Origin: Parasponia andersonii
Lineage: Eukaryota > Streptophyta > Magnoliopsida > Rosales > Cannabaceae
NCBI GenBank assembly: GCA_002914805.1
Contig: JXTB01000321.1
Coordinates: 225,873 to 289,872 of the forward strand
Direction of reading: 5' to 3'
Length of the DNA stretch: 64,000 bases
This document shows, in pieces, positions 1 through 11,909 of this stretch (positions are counted from its first letter, which is position 1; each line of letters opens with the position of its first letter). The position numbers and the translations under genes are program-made. The notes beneath the pieces were generated by a model, which saw only the letters and a list, made by a program, of their open reading frames with translations, was not told the DNA's origin and did not search any database.

Positions 1-983
1 GGCCAAAGCCAATCACTAGTATAGGTATCATGGCTGCCGAATGAATTTATAATGTTAAGGAAAGATCACCCAAAATAAAATGATATAAAATGAACCAAAA
101 CATGATTACATTGAAACACAGACATACACAAAAAACACCCTATAATATAAAACAGAAAGTAATTTGTGCATGCATGATGTTCTCTCCGGTGTCTTTTGGT
201 GGCCAGTGCTGTTGAAGGCCCACCACATAATTAAATTGGCCTATACTTAGACCATCCTCCAAGACCAAAGTTTAATCCAATAGCCCATGCCCAACCAGGA
301 CTGAGGCAAATGCTCTTTCTATTGTTCTTTAGAAATTAAAAAAAAAAAAAAACAAAAAACAAATATTATTGATGGATCATTATTCCTAATTCATCCGTAT
401 AAAAAGAATTATCATATTAAAATCATACGTGGAGGAGGGGAGCTGATAGAAAAAGAAGCTTGAAATCATTGAAGTTGACCTCGGTGAAGATCCACTTTCA
501 CTCCTATTAACTGGCTTTCATTATTTTATTACCTTCTGGTAGAAGGTACCAAAGTCCACAAAGACCAAACAAACACCAAGCAAATCCATATGATAATATG
601 AAAGGCCAGCCAATACACACGAAAATAAAACATTAACAAATACCATTTTATGGTCCCACATGGTTAGGTGTCACAACAAGCAATAAAGTCTAACTCATCC
701 TAATATAATAAACCTTTTCTACATTGGAACTATTCTCTTATTCGCATTTTCAGGCATGGCCCATTAATCGGACAAACTTTTATCCAGAGGCATCAATGCA
801 ACGACTAGAACAGAATCAGCATGGAAAAACTAGAAAGAACAAAAAATGCATAAACATGAAATTCCTAAATATAAAAGACCCTTCTTATGAAATATTTATA
901 TATTGCAAATATATATATGTGTAGATTCAAATAAATATATATAATATATAAATATATAAATTTAAACATGTGCAATGAATTAC
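1..983. other. Putative intron or left-edge flank of the Sec14-like gene
   Basis: This is AT-rich sequence with a short A-run near 340. On the minus strand it follows the exon 2 donor at 982-983, so it is probably intron of the Sec14-like gene. I searched for the missing lipid-binding exons and saw none. Short open frames here have no recognisable content. Confidence 0.5.
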
Positions 984-1430
984 TTTTGAATTGAAGCTGG
1001 TCTTTTGAGGGAAAATGGTTGCAGCCTTTTACAATCATCACCGGGTATCCCTTGGTCGATAAGCCCTGCAAATAAATCTTTTTAGCTGCTAATTCATCTG
1101 GTACTTCGGAGTCAGAAATGAACCCATTTGGAACAAGGGAAGCCCTCCATTTCTGCCACAGAACAAACATCTTTGCCGCTTTGTCAGGGTCCATAGACCT
1201 CGCAATTAAGAATCTCATTAGTGTTGGCTCACCATACTTCTGCAAAATTTTCGAAATACATAAATTAATACATAAAGAACCAAACTGAATAACCACAAAA
1301 TCTACTTCTGGGGTCAAAAAGAACGGTGTTTTTGTACCTCAGTGGAGCAGCCAAGGTTCTCGATAGATTTCCTCATCTGGGTCAGTGCGATCCTCATCTG
1401 GGTCAGTGCGATTTCTTGGTTTCCCTCCAT
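984..1430 (-). CDS. Sec14/CRAL-TRIO lipid-transfer protein, first two coding exons (partial)
   Basis: Two exons join in frame: exon 1 at 1430-1338 and exon 2 at 1239-984. Exon 1 ends GAG before a GTACAA donor. Exon 2 follows a TTTTGCAG acceptor and ends before GTAATT. The protein contains YGEPTLMRFLIARSMD and KMFVLWQKWRAS, the N-terminal CRAL-TRIO helical region of small plant Sec14-like proteins, and ends in FPSKDQLQF, where the lipid-binding core should begin. By family, such proteins bind and exchange phosphatidylinositol or related lipids at membranes. The core exons are not within 1-983, so they lie beyond the left edge or are lost. The start is uncertain: the frame stays open upstream of ATG 1430 to a TGA at 1521-1523 with no earlier ATG. 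The residues encoded there look protein-like and continuous with the family N-terminus. Exon 1 also carries a 21-bp tandem duplication. Confidence 0.82.
1371..1412 (-). repeat. 21-bp exact tandem duplication in Sec14-like exon 1
   Basis: The 21-bp unit at 1371-1391 is repeated exactly at 1392-1412. It adds seven residues (the IALTQMR motif occurs twice) without shifting the frame. Confidence 0.93.
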
Positions 1431-1816
1431 TACAGCTGAGCAAAGATGGTCTTTTTGCTCTGGTTTTAAGACTTGGGACTCAAATTCAGAGCACCCCAAA
1501 AGTGATTCTGACCCTTCGTTTCAAATGGGCAAGTTTTGATTAGTCAAAAAATACCCCAACAAATTAAACAGAGAGAGAGAGAGAGAGGGTGGAATGGAAG
1601 TGAAAGTTTGCGTTGACAAAACGGAAAGCTGACTATTAAGAACTTGGGGAGAGAGAGGCTAAATTAAGAGTAACACGCAAAATATTGGTTGGATGCTAAT
1701 TGAAATAATGGTTGGATGGTAATTGCGAACAGGAATACTAGTCTAGAATTTGTTGCTTTGAGGTAGCTATGAATGAAAGCTACTTTCTTTTTGTGTGTCT
1801 CTGGTTATGGAAAAAT
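1431..1816. promoter_or_regulatory. Upstream region of the Sec14-like gene with GA/CT tract
   Basis: This stretch precedes the Sec14-like coding region on the minus strand. It holds a (GA)n tract near 1571-1587 that reads as CT on the gene strand, a common feature of plant 5' leaders. No clear TATA box or transcription start could be assigned. An LTR-like segment begins at about 1817, less than 400 bp from ATG 1430. Confidence 0.4.
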
Positions 1817-3265
1817 TGTGAGGGTATATGCCCTAAAATACGTATATTTTCAATATTTATTGAATTAATAAAATGATATTTTTCTATTTGAATTTGTGCA
1901 TAATTGGTATATCATTAAATATTAGAAAATTTTTAATTTATTTATGTGACCATAAATTTAGCATATAAGTGTTATATACCTGAGGATTAAATTTATGGAT
2001 AATAAACTAAATATAGTCTGTAATAATTAATTAAAGTTTGAGATCTTTAATTAAATATTATTAGTACGATCCATTAACATTGAGAATGTAATAGCCTTAT
2101 CCGGACTATTGATGTATTGAAATCATAATGGAGATACTTTATATAATTTGATTATATAGGACTGGACCAGACATAATTTGAATTTCACATAAATTCCGTT
2201 AACTGTTGAGAGTTTAAATAATGTCACTAGATGATCATATGTAGATCAATCTTAATCCTGAGTAGTTATAGACTCCTATTTATAATATTATGTTCTTTGA
2301 CATACTTGTTAAAGATTTATTTTTAAACAGATCGAAATACTTGTATCTTGGGAATATAATGAGATGAGTAGCTGGGAATGTAACTTACAGATATGAAATC
2401 TATTCCTTTCATCAGGAAGCTAGAAAGATGATTTTCTTGTGTATTGATTCAGGACTTGAACAGTTTGAGTACTCAATTTATAATAGATTTATAAATTAAT
2501 TGTTTATTAGAGAATCAATGGTACACAAGAATAAATATGTAATTGGAGAGGTAAATGGAACATGACCTAGCTCCAATTATGACGTAACTCCAATTATGAA
2601 TTGTCTACGGAGGATTGAACTACATATAATGATTAAATCGATGGACTGCACGCTATTTTCTGAGTAAACTAATTCTGAAATTTCAAGAGTGCAATTTCAG
2701 ATATTTAGTAGAGTAATACTGGAATTAATAAATTAGACAAATTAATTAAAGAGTTTAAGTTTAATTAATTGTCAGAATTTATTGGAGCTTGAATTACAGG
2801 TCCATAAGTCCCCAATTCCATCTCTTACAAAGTACTAGATATTACATTATTTCTGTTACTGCACACTTTGTTTAGAAAAATAGTTTATCTATATGTAATT
2901 AATAATTGTTATTAATTAATTTAAATTTATGGAGAGATAAGTTTCCTAATTTATTTAAATTTTGAATTTAAAAATATCTAATTATTAGATAAGTAAATAA
3001 ATAGAAATTGGAAACTGACTGAAATTGAAACACTCTTGAATTATCTNATTTATTAAATAGTTTAATGTATATATATATATATATAAAAGAAACCCTAGCA
3101 AGATACACTATGTATTTTTTTTTCTACAGAGCCTCCAAAAACTAGAAAGAATAAGAAAAGAATCTTCATATTCTCTGTAAAACAAAATTCTTGTAAAAAC
3201 TTGGAGAGCAACTAGTGTGAGATGTGTCATGTTAGATGTCGGACTTTGACACATTCATGACAAGC
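1817..3265 (+). mobile_element. Copia-type LTR-like segment, probably a solo LTR (boundaries approximate)
   Basis: The segment starts TGTGAGGGTATATGCCC, is AT-rich, contains no coding sequence and has typical LTR organisation. A TATA-like run at 3068-3085 is followed by AAACCCTAGCAAG and a leader-like stretch. The motif TTGGAGCTTG followed by a TCCATaaGTCCCC-like string near 2785-2812 recurs in the solo LTR at 55098-56750 (read on its minus strand), so the two are probably distantly related. I found no matching target-site duplication and the right end is a guess. Base 3047 is N. Confidence 0.5.
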
Positions 3266-3455
3266 ATCACGCTTAATAAATAAATAAATAAAAATAAAAA
3301 TTCTTCGGCATAAGAAAAACAAAACCCAAAAAATATTATTGAACGAAAACAAAAACTCATGATAACATTTTCTTAATTTTTTTTTAAGTGGTTTGAAGAT
3401 GAGCCGTGCTAGAAATGTATCTGGTGTAACAATCTAACAAAAATGATGATTGTCA
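3266..3455. other. Short spacer before Copia-1
   Basis: No gene. Contains an (AAAT)n-like run near 3275-3300. It ends in TGTCA at 3451-3455, the left copy of the probable Copia-1 target-site duplication. AATCTAACA at 3431-3439 is the reverse complement of the LTR start TGTTAGATT. Confidence 0.6.
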
Positions 3456-3890
3456 TGTTAGATTTATTTATATGACTTATGTGAATTTAATAAATTAATA
3501 TTATATTTATTAATATTAATTTAATAATATTGAATATATTTAAATTTTCATTGGTCAATGAAAAATTGTAATTCTTATGAATAGATATATCTAATAAAAA
3601 AAATATATCTTAAAGTATTTAAATAGAATCTAGTGTCACTTTCAATCATTATCAGAAATATACGTAATTTATATACGTAATTTATCATTAAACGTATTAT
3701 TATTAAGTAAAGGTTAAGAGAGCGAAATTCAAAATTATGCATCAAATTGGCAATTTATAGCTCAATTACAATGGATTCAGGTGTGTCTACTACATATATT
3801 CTAATTGTAAAAATCATGAGTTTTAATATCATTTGGGATTATTGATTATATGCATATTAGAGTTTTACATAATTAAATGCCAATTAAGAA
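3456..3890 (+). repeat. Copia-1 5' LTR
   Basis: Aligns with 9491-9952 from TGTTAGATTT through TATTGATTAT and the TAATTAA near 3876. The last bases differ from the 3' copy, so the inner boundary is approximate. Confidence 0.78.
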
Positions 3891-4232
3891 TTTATGATTT
3901 TCTATTATAGCGATTATTTTCTCCCTGTGTATTTAAATCTAGATTTGCTCTTTTCCAATTTTAATGATCAACAAATTTAGAAATACCGACCTTAAACAAT
4001 ATATCGAAATTTGTCTAATGTGTTATATATTGCCAATATATGTATAAAATTGTTTTTCATTAAATAATATTGGCAAATGCGATTCATTTTGAATATTGAA
4101 TCTGCTTATTCTTTTGTTCCTGATTTTTTTGATAACTTTTGGATTTTAATGGCATTATTAATGATAAAAAATGATGACTATCCATTATTGCTCTCTTACG
4201 GGTTTCTTAAATTGTAATGGATATGAAGTATT

Positions 4233-4274
<42 letters not shown>

Positions 4275-4360
4275 CTGAGTTTTGAAGAATGAAATTTAAA
4301 TTACGAAATTAGATTATTCGTATAAAAAAACTCAAAAAAACTATACATATTTATTTATTG

Positions 4361-4406
<46 letters not shown>

Positions 4407-5296
4407 AATGAAAGATAATATACCGCAAGAGATAAGGAATAAAATATTAGTTAATAGCTGTATATAAATGCTTATATGAAATATCAAAGTCGAATATTTA
4501 TAGTTGCAGTTTATGATATTTTCAATTTTTTTGTTTTCGTTTAAATAGTATCTATTTACTTATCCTAATGATTTCCACATGATTGGTTTTATTAATAGTT
4601 AATAGATTTATCTACAATTTCTATTTACTTTATTAGAGGATTAATTATATTAGCAAAAATTATGATTATAAAACAAATTTTATTCAGTTTGAATTCTATA
4701 TTATGTTTGTTTGTTAGTCACTAAAGTGGCCAAACTAGAATATTACATGGTTATCAAATTGAATAATTTTTCAACACTCATTTTTAGATGCTCATAAATG
4801 AATACCTAAATTTTAGACAAAATGTCATTGAGTGAGTTGTTGAAATTTATTATTTATAAGATATTTTAGGATCATCCAAAGGTATATCATTTATTCTCAT
4901 AATTAATAAATATAATATGATGATTGATATATCTTATTATATATGTTTAGTATATCCAAAAATAGCAAACATATTTAATTAGGATATATAATTATCAAAT
5001 AAGTGATTTTATTATTAGCATCATTTTTATTATTCATGGTACATTAGAGTATTTCCCAAACGAGAGCTTTAATATATAACTGATTGTTTTTGTTGTTTGA
5101 ATCTATTTTATGTTTGATGTATCAAAATATTGATATTAGAAATTTTTTATCATATTTACAATATCTATTCCAGTTTCACTATATTCGCATACTTCACCTG
5201 TTTTTTTATTTAACAGGTTAAATTTCTTTAATTAATGTAAACAAATCCAATTTCACTTAAGTATTTTGAATCTTGACTTAGTACTTCAAATTGAGA
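3891..5296 (+). other. Copia-1 leader or unrelated insert, AT-rich, non-coding
   Basis: No coding sequence recognised. It contains two long (TA)n microsatellites (about 4235-4273 and 4362-4403). At about 1.4 kb it is longer than a usual copia leader, so part of it may be a later insertion, but no TIR or target duplication was seen. Confidence 0.5.
4235..4403. repeat. Two (TA)n microsatellites
   Basis: TA/AT runs of about 40 bp each at 4235-4273 and 4362-4403, separated by about 90 bp of AT-rich sequence. Confidence 0.9.
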
Positions 5297-5384
5297 AACC
5301 CGCAGTAATTATAGCTACAAGTAGTGATGAGAAAAAGACTAACTCGCAGTAATTATAGCTACAAGTAGTGATGAGAAAAAGACT
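5297..5384 (+). repeat. 44-bp tandem duplication at the start of Copia-1 gag
   Basis: Units 5297-5340 and 5341-5384 differ at one base. Since 44 is not a multiple of three, the duplication shifts the gag frame. Confidence 0.92.
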
Positions 5385-8300
5385 ACCCATAAACTTTGGG
5401 AAAAATCAAATAGATTAAGCTTAATATTTATATGAATGACAGTAGCAAACAATATTAAGTCTACTCTTCCAAAAACTAATAATACTAAGGAATTTATGAA
5501 ATTTGTGAAAGAGAGGTCCCAAATTATTGATAAGTCACTTGCTGGGATATTAGTGGGTAACTTAACTACCATGAAATATGATGGTTCTCATACCATACAT
5601 GAGCATGTCCTTGAAATGACAAACATAGCAGCAAAGCTAAAGAATTTAGGAGTGAATGTGGATGATTACTTTTTAGTACAATTCATATTGAATTCCTTGC
5701 CTCCTAAGCAATATGAGCCTTTTCAAATGAACTACAACACTATTAAGAATAAGTAGAATGTTAATGAATTAGCCAATATACTTGTACAAGAAAAGACAAG
5801 GCTAAAGAATAAAAAAATTCATTCCATTAATTTTACTACTCATCAAGGAGTTGAAAAGAAATCAAAATGAAAGCCTAGAAAATGCATGAAGCAAGGTTTA
5901 CACAAGCTTAATGAATCTTCTAAGACTTATCAAATCTACAAGAAAGCATACAAGAATGATAAGTGTTATTTCTGTAAAAAAGTTGGACATTATCAGAATG
6001 ATTACCTAAAACATAAGGCTTAGTTTGAAAAGAAAGGTAAGTTTTGTGCTTTCATATATTTCAAATCAAATTTAACTGAAATTCCTTATAATACTTGGTG
6101 GATTGATTCTGGTTCAACTACTTATATTTCCAATACGATACGGGGATTCCTTTCGATCTGAACTATAAAGGCAAATGAAAACTTCATTTTCATGGAAAAT
6201 CAAAACAAAGCTTCAGTTGAAGGCATTGGAACTAGATACTTGACATCATTTAGATTTGTTTCAAACCCTTTATGTCCCTATATTTTCTTGTAATTTAGTT
6301 TCTTTACCCAAGTTAGATATAATGGGATTTTCTTTTAAATTTGGTTGTGAATCTTTTAGTTTATATAAGAATAAAAATTTTATTAGTTATAGAATCTTAT
6401 GTGATAATCTATACAAGCTTAAACTTGATAATCTTTTTGCTGAAACCTTATTAACTTTGCATCATAATGTTATAACTAAGCGGAGTTTAGTTGACGAATA
6501 TTCTGCTTACTTGTAATATAAATATTTGGGTCATATATCTAAAGAAAGAATAGTAAGATTAGTAAGGAATAAAATCCTACTAAATTTACATTTTACTAAT
6601 CTTGGTGTGTATATTGATTGTATAAAAAGAAAACAAACCAAACACATAAAGAAATGAGCCACAAGAAGTACGCAACTTCTTGAAATTACTTACATTGATA
6701 TACGTGGATCTTTTTTGTTCCATATTTTGGTGGAGAAAAGTATTTTATCATCTTTATTGATGATTTTTTATGTTACGGTTACATTTATCTATTATATGAA
6801 AAATTTCAAATAGTAGATACCCTTAAGGTGTATAGTAAAGACGTTGAGGGACAATTAGATAAAAGAATGAAAATTATAAGATCAGATAGAGGTGGTAAAT
6901 ATTATAGAAAGTATAATAAATCCAGACAATATCTAGGTCCATTTGCTGAATTTCTTGAAAAGAATGGTATATGTGCTTAATACACCATGTTTGGAAAGCC
7001 AAAACAAAATAGCGTAACAAAAAAGTATAATCGTACATTGATAGATATGGTTAGGAGTATGCTTAGTTATTCTTCTTTACCCTTATCATTATAGATGTAT
7101 ACTTTAAAAACTGTCATATATATATTAAACAGGGTTCCTAATAAGGCAGTTCCAAAGACTTCTTCTGAACTATGAACAAGAAAAAAACCCAGTTTAAGGC
7201 ACCTACATATTTAGGGTTATCAGACAAAGCAAAAATTTATAATCTACATTAAAAGAAATTAGATTTCAGAATGATTAGTAGATTTTTCATTAGTTATCCT
7301 AAAAAATCCAAAGGGTACACATTTTATTGTCCTAATCATAGTCTGAGAATTGTAGAAATTGGAAATGGAAGGTTCATTAAAAATAGTGAAGTCAGTGGAA
7401 GTTGAGAACCATGTAATGTGGTTATTCAAGAAATTAGGATGCAAGTTCCTATACTTTTGACTTCTAAAAAAGTTGTTTCTACTATTTTCAAATAACTTGA
7501 CAATATTCAAGAATAACAAATCAATATAGAAACTTTCCATAATGAAACTATCATCAATGTACTTATAGTAGATGAGTCACAAGGAATAATATCAATAAAA
7601 TCTCAACGAGATAGAAAATCTGATAGTCCTATTGACTATGTAGTTTATCAATAAAAATCAGAAATTAACTTAGGGATTACCAATGATCCAGTTTCGTTTT
7701 CACAAGCCGTAGAAAGTATTGATTCTATTAAGTGGATTAATACTATGAAAGATAAGATGAAATCTATGGATAAAAATTAAGTTTAGGATCTCATTAAGTT
7801 GCCTGAAATTTATAAGAAAATTGGGTGTAAATGAGTCTTTAAAACCAAGTGCGACTCTAATGACAACATTAAATAATATAAAGCAAACTAGTAGCCAAAG
7901 ATTTTACTTAGAATAAAGGTATTGACTATAGGGACATCAACCTAAAGAATTTTCATCTAAAGAAAAGGAACACATGGTGTATAAACTTAAAAAGTCAACA
8001 TATAGACTTAAATAAGCTTCCCGACAATATATCTTAAGTTTAATGACACCATATTATCTTTTGGACTTAAGGAAAATACTGTTGATCTGTATATATATCT
8101 AAAAATTAGTGGGAGTAAGTTTATATTTCTGATTATGTATATGGATAATATACTACTTACTACTAATGATCTTGGTTTATTACATTAAACTAAGAATTTT
8201 CTGTCAAAGAACTTTGATATTAAAGATATGGGTGAGGAATCTTATGTGATAAGAATTGAAATATTCTGTGATAAATCACAAGGATTGTTAGGATTGTCTC

Positions 8301-9117
8301 AAAAAATATATATTGATGAACTTTTAGAGAGATTTAAGATGGAAAAGTATTTAGTAGGGATAGTTCCAGTTTAGAAGAGAGATAAATTTAATCTCATGCA
8401 ATGTCCAAAGAATGAATTAGAATGTACATAAATAGAAAATATTCTTTACGCATCTATTGTTGGGAGTTTAATATATACATAAACTTATACTAGGCCAGAC
8501 ATCAGTTTTGCTATCGAAGCCTAGTATCAAAGTAATCTAGGAATGGATCCTTGGAAAACTACCAAAAAGGTGCTAAGGTATTTACAAGGAACAAAAGAAT
8601 ACATGCTCATTTATAGGCAATCTGAAAGTGATCTAGAAGGGATTGACTATACAGATTTAGACTTTGATGGATGTCTTGATAGCAGAAAATCTAATTTTGG
8701 TTACTTATGCCTTTTAGCTAGAGGAGTAGTCTCATAGAAAAGCAAAAAATAGTCTATCATTGCTACATCTATGATGGAAGCTGAGTTTATAATATGTTTT
8801 GAAGCTACAGTTCATGGATTATGGTTGCAGAACTTTATTTCAAGACTTGAGGTTGTCAACAGTATTACCAAATTGCTGAAAATTTATTGTGATAATGCTG
8901 CATAAGTCTTTTTTCTCAAAAAAATGACAAGCATTCTAAAAGTGCTAAACACATGGAATTGAAATACTTTGATATTAAAGAAGAAGTTCGGAAACAAAGA
9001 GTGTCAATTGAGCATTTAAGTACAACCTAATGATTGTAGATCCATTAACTAAGGGGCTAACGTCAAAGATATTTAGTGAACATGTTGAAAGAATAGGTCT
9101 TGGATACAATAGTTGAT
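5345..9117 (+). pseudogene. Copia-1 gag-pol polyprotein remnant
   Basis: Remnants appear in copia order. Gag: 5390-5760, with a longest open stretch of 106 residues including PPKQYEPF. Zinc knuckle: 5960-6004, C-x2-C-x4-H, with the last Cys changed to Tyr. Aspartic protease: WWIDSGS near 6096-6116, with the catalytic Asp kept. Pre-integrase and integrase: about 6480-7200. Reverse transcriptase: about 7680-8520. RNase H: 8543-8900. The pol end is near 9117. Stops occur throughout and most domains are legible only in pieces, so no functional product is expected. The family makes the proteins for cytoplasmic reverse transcription and nuclear integration of the element. Confidence 0.85.
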
Positions 9118-9490
9118 ATATTTATACTATGATTATTTATTTGACACTCTGAGCTCATTTATGTGTTTATGATATCTCATGCTTTTTTATTTTGTATACA
9201 TGATTAGTTTAGATTAATAATAATACGAATAGTCTTTAATAAATATTAATGTTGGACCATTACAGATATTATCACTTATAGGTCATATTGGGTTGAAAGC
9301 TAATATTATAGTATATGGAAGGGATTATGTCAAACTTGTGATATATGACCGCTATGATTCACTTTAGTTTTTGACTCAATTATAATATATGTTATTGACC
9401 AACTAATAAGGAATTTAAATTTATGTTACGCTTATTTTGTTTATTTATTAAACCATTAAGAAAATATGTCACATAGGCCAAGTGGGAGAA

Positions 9491-9952
9491 TGTTAGATTT
9501 GTTTATATGACCTATGTGATTTTAATAAATTAATATTGTATTTATCAATATTAATTAAATAGTTTAATAATAATAAGTGTATTTAAATTTTTATTAGTCA
9601 ATGAAGAGTTATAACTCTTCAAAACGATGTAAGTCTTATAAACAAACATATCTGATGAAAAATATGCCCTAAAGTATTTAAATAGAATCTAGTGCTCTCT
9701 CTAACTATTATCAAAAATATACATAATCTATCATTAAACGTATTATTATTAAGTATTAATGGTTAAAGGAGAGAGACTCAAAATTCTGCATCAAAACTAG
9801 TCAGCAGTTTAAAGCTTAATCGCAATAGATTCAAATATGTCTATTACATATATTCTAATTATGAAAATCAAGAATTTTTAGATCATTTGAGATCATTTGA
9901 GATTATTGATTATTTGCATATTAGAATTTTATATAATTAAGGAAAACTTACA
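9491..9952 (+). repeat. Copia-1 3' LTR (462 bp)
   Basis: Starts TGTTAGATTTG directly after a polypurine tract and ends CA before TGTCA. Similar to the 5' LTR but with many substitutions and small indels, which indicates an old insertion. Confidence 0.83.
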
Positions 9953-9957
9953 TGTCA

Positions 9958-11151
9958 TACATACCACTTGTCAAATTTCGTATTGCAGCAACATTTTAAA
10001 ACTACCATGTCTGAGAACTGAGAACCAATCAAAAAAATCCTCACATTTCAAAAGCATTTTATATTCGAGAATTACACTCGAATGGTGTCACGAAATGGGA
10101 ATCAAATTTTCGAAAAACAGTTGTGTCCAATTCAATCTCCTATGATTCATTTCTAGTTTTGAAATACTATCATTTGATCACACACATCAAAGACTCTTGT
10201 ATTCCTTAAAAAAATTATTAAAAAAAAAACCAAAAAAAAGGGACTCTCTTACACGATAACGTGCACGGGCATGTATACCAATTACCAAGTGTCGAACTCA
10301 GCAGCTCAACTCATGTGAAAACACAAGTTAGAATTAGATACCCTCTATAAGGTTTTATTATAAATAATATAAATGAAAATTTTAGATGAGCTGATCAAGT
10401 TCCGCTTTTTTTTTACCCAAATAAAAATTATATATGCAGCATATATACTACATATTTCATAGTTAGTAAAATAAACAACTAGGTTTCTTTTTTTGTGTGA
10501 CTAATATACCCTGAGTTGAAAAGAGCTATGAAAATATTTTTACGACGTTGAAAATTATTCTATTTTTGCATATATTACGATATATTTTGAAAATAAGTGT
10601 ATGAGAATGTGCTAATAAATGTTATAAATATTCTGTATTGTTTTATATTAAGTTGATTGGTCATACTAGTAAATTGTTAAATATTAAACAATTTAAAATA
10701 AATTAGTATTAAATGATAAATAATAACGAAAAAATCTATTGTAATAAAAATAAATAAATTGAACCGTTAATAATAAATTTAGATAAAAGAAAACAGAATA
10801 AGTAAAAAAATATTTTATACGGCCCAAGAAATATTGCGTGTAATTGAGCAATGTCGAGATATACTATTTCGTGAATAAATTAAAAATATAGATCTTTTTG
10901 CAAATGTATGCTTTAGAAAAGAATGTTGTGCCAGCTCACCCATACTATGTGTGTAATAATCCATTTTAAGTAAAAGCTAAAAAGTAGTACTACGTTTACG
11001 TACAGTTGACAAAGTACCCAATTCGGCTATATAATCAAATAAAACATACTGTGTACAATACCAATATTGTACGTAATGTTACTAAAGGGGGTTCGTACAT
11101 AATATAATAAACAAGAAGTTAAATCTAAAACTAATGAAAAATTAATGCAAC
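9958..11151. other. Intergenic, no gene seen
   Basis: AT-rich sequence between Copia-1 and the Tat element. The one longer open frame (9897-10145) begins inside the LTR and has no recognisable content. Confidence 0.6.
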
Positions 11152-11156
11152 GTAAA

Positions 11157-11848
11157 TGTTGTGCGGTCTAAAAATCTATATGTTGGTCAATGTCAAAAAG
11201 AAAAAAGTTGACCAAGTGGACGTGTCAGGTCGCATGAGTAAGATTAAGTGCGACCTCCTCCGTAAGAGTTAATGCGACCTCCGAAAGAGCTAAATGCGAC
11301 CTCCTCCGTAAGAGCTAAGTGCGACCTCCACCGAATAAGTTTACGACCTCCTCTGAACGAGTTAAGTGCGACCAGAATGAAAAGGAAACTAAACTAAGTT
11401 TCGTCAAATGGATAACCTACAAAGAAAGGGAAACAAGTACCTAAATGGAGATCAGCCGATTATTCCGTTTAGGATATTATCCAATTATATTATTACTCAA
11501 ATTGTATTTCATAATTATACACTTACCCATTTTTTACAATTGAGAAACACTGAACTGTCCTCACCTATATAAAGAAAGTTCAGTGTTGTAGAAAGGGGTT
11601 TGGAAAAAAAAAAAAAAAAAAAAAANTTACCTTTGGACTGATATCTCTCTCAACCTTGAGATTGAACGAAATTCTTGTAATCCTCTGGAAAATAGTGAAA
11701 AACAATGGACGTAAACTCATTTTTTTTAGGGGCTGAACCACTATAAAATTATTGTCTTTTTATTTGCTTTGATTAGATTAACCCTATTCACACACAAGCT
11801 ACATATTGTAAATTCCCAAATTTATTGTTGACAAAACCTCCGTCAACA
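11157..11848 (+). repeat. Tat element 5' LTR (692 bp) with internal minisatellite
   Basis: Runs from TGTTGTGCGGTC to CCGTCAACA. Between about 11240 and 11385 it carries degenerate copies of a roughly 25-bp unit built on TAAGTGCGACCTCCTCCG. A TATATAAAG-like box lies near 11566-11574. An A-run ends at N 11626. Confidence 0.92.
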
Positions 11849-11870
11849 ATTGGCGCTAGAATGAGGGCTA
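11849..11870 (+). other. Tat element primer-binding site
   Basis: Two bases after the 5' LTR comes TGGCGCTAGAATGAGGG, in the position and with the TGGCGC start typical of plant gypsy primer-binding sites. The exact tRNA was not assigned. Confidence 0.75.
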
Positions 11871-11909
11871 TTCCGGCAAAACAGTTTGTCAAATTTCACT
11901 TTTTTAATA

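Larger units (their letters stand above)
3456..9952 (+). mobile_element. Copia-1: decayed Ty1/copia retrotransposon
   Basis: A plus-strand copia element bounded by similar repeats starting TGTTAGATTT (5' LTR from 3456, 3' LTR 9491-9952). TGTCA lies on both sides (3451-3455 and 9953-9957), a plausible 5-bp target-site duplication. A purine-rich tract AAGTGGGAGAA (9480-9490) abuts the 3' LTR. Gag, protease, integrase, reverse transcriptase and RNase H remnants follow in the usual copia order but are broken by many stops. No convincing primer-binding site follows the 5' LTR, and 3890-5296 has no recognisable coding content. Confidence 0.85.

Noticed and set aside
3431..3464. Inverted repeat AATCTAACA/TGTTAGATT at the Copia-1 left end
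   Set aside because: One arm is the LTR start itself and the other lies in the flank. It is too short to call a TIR or a second LTR.
5339..5572. 77-residue minus-strand frame
   Set aside because: Antisense shadow of Copia-1 gag.
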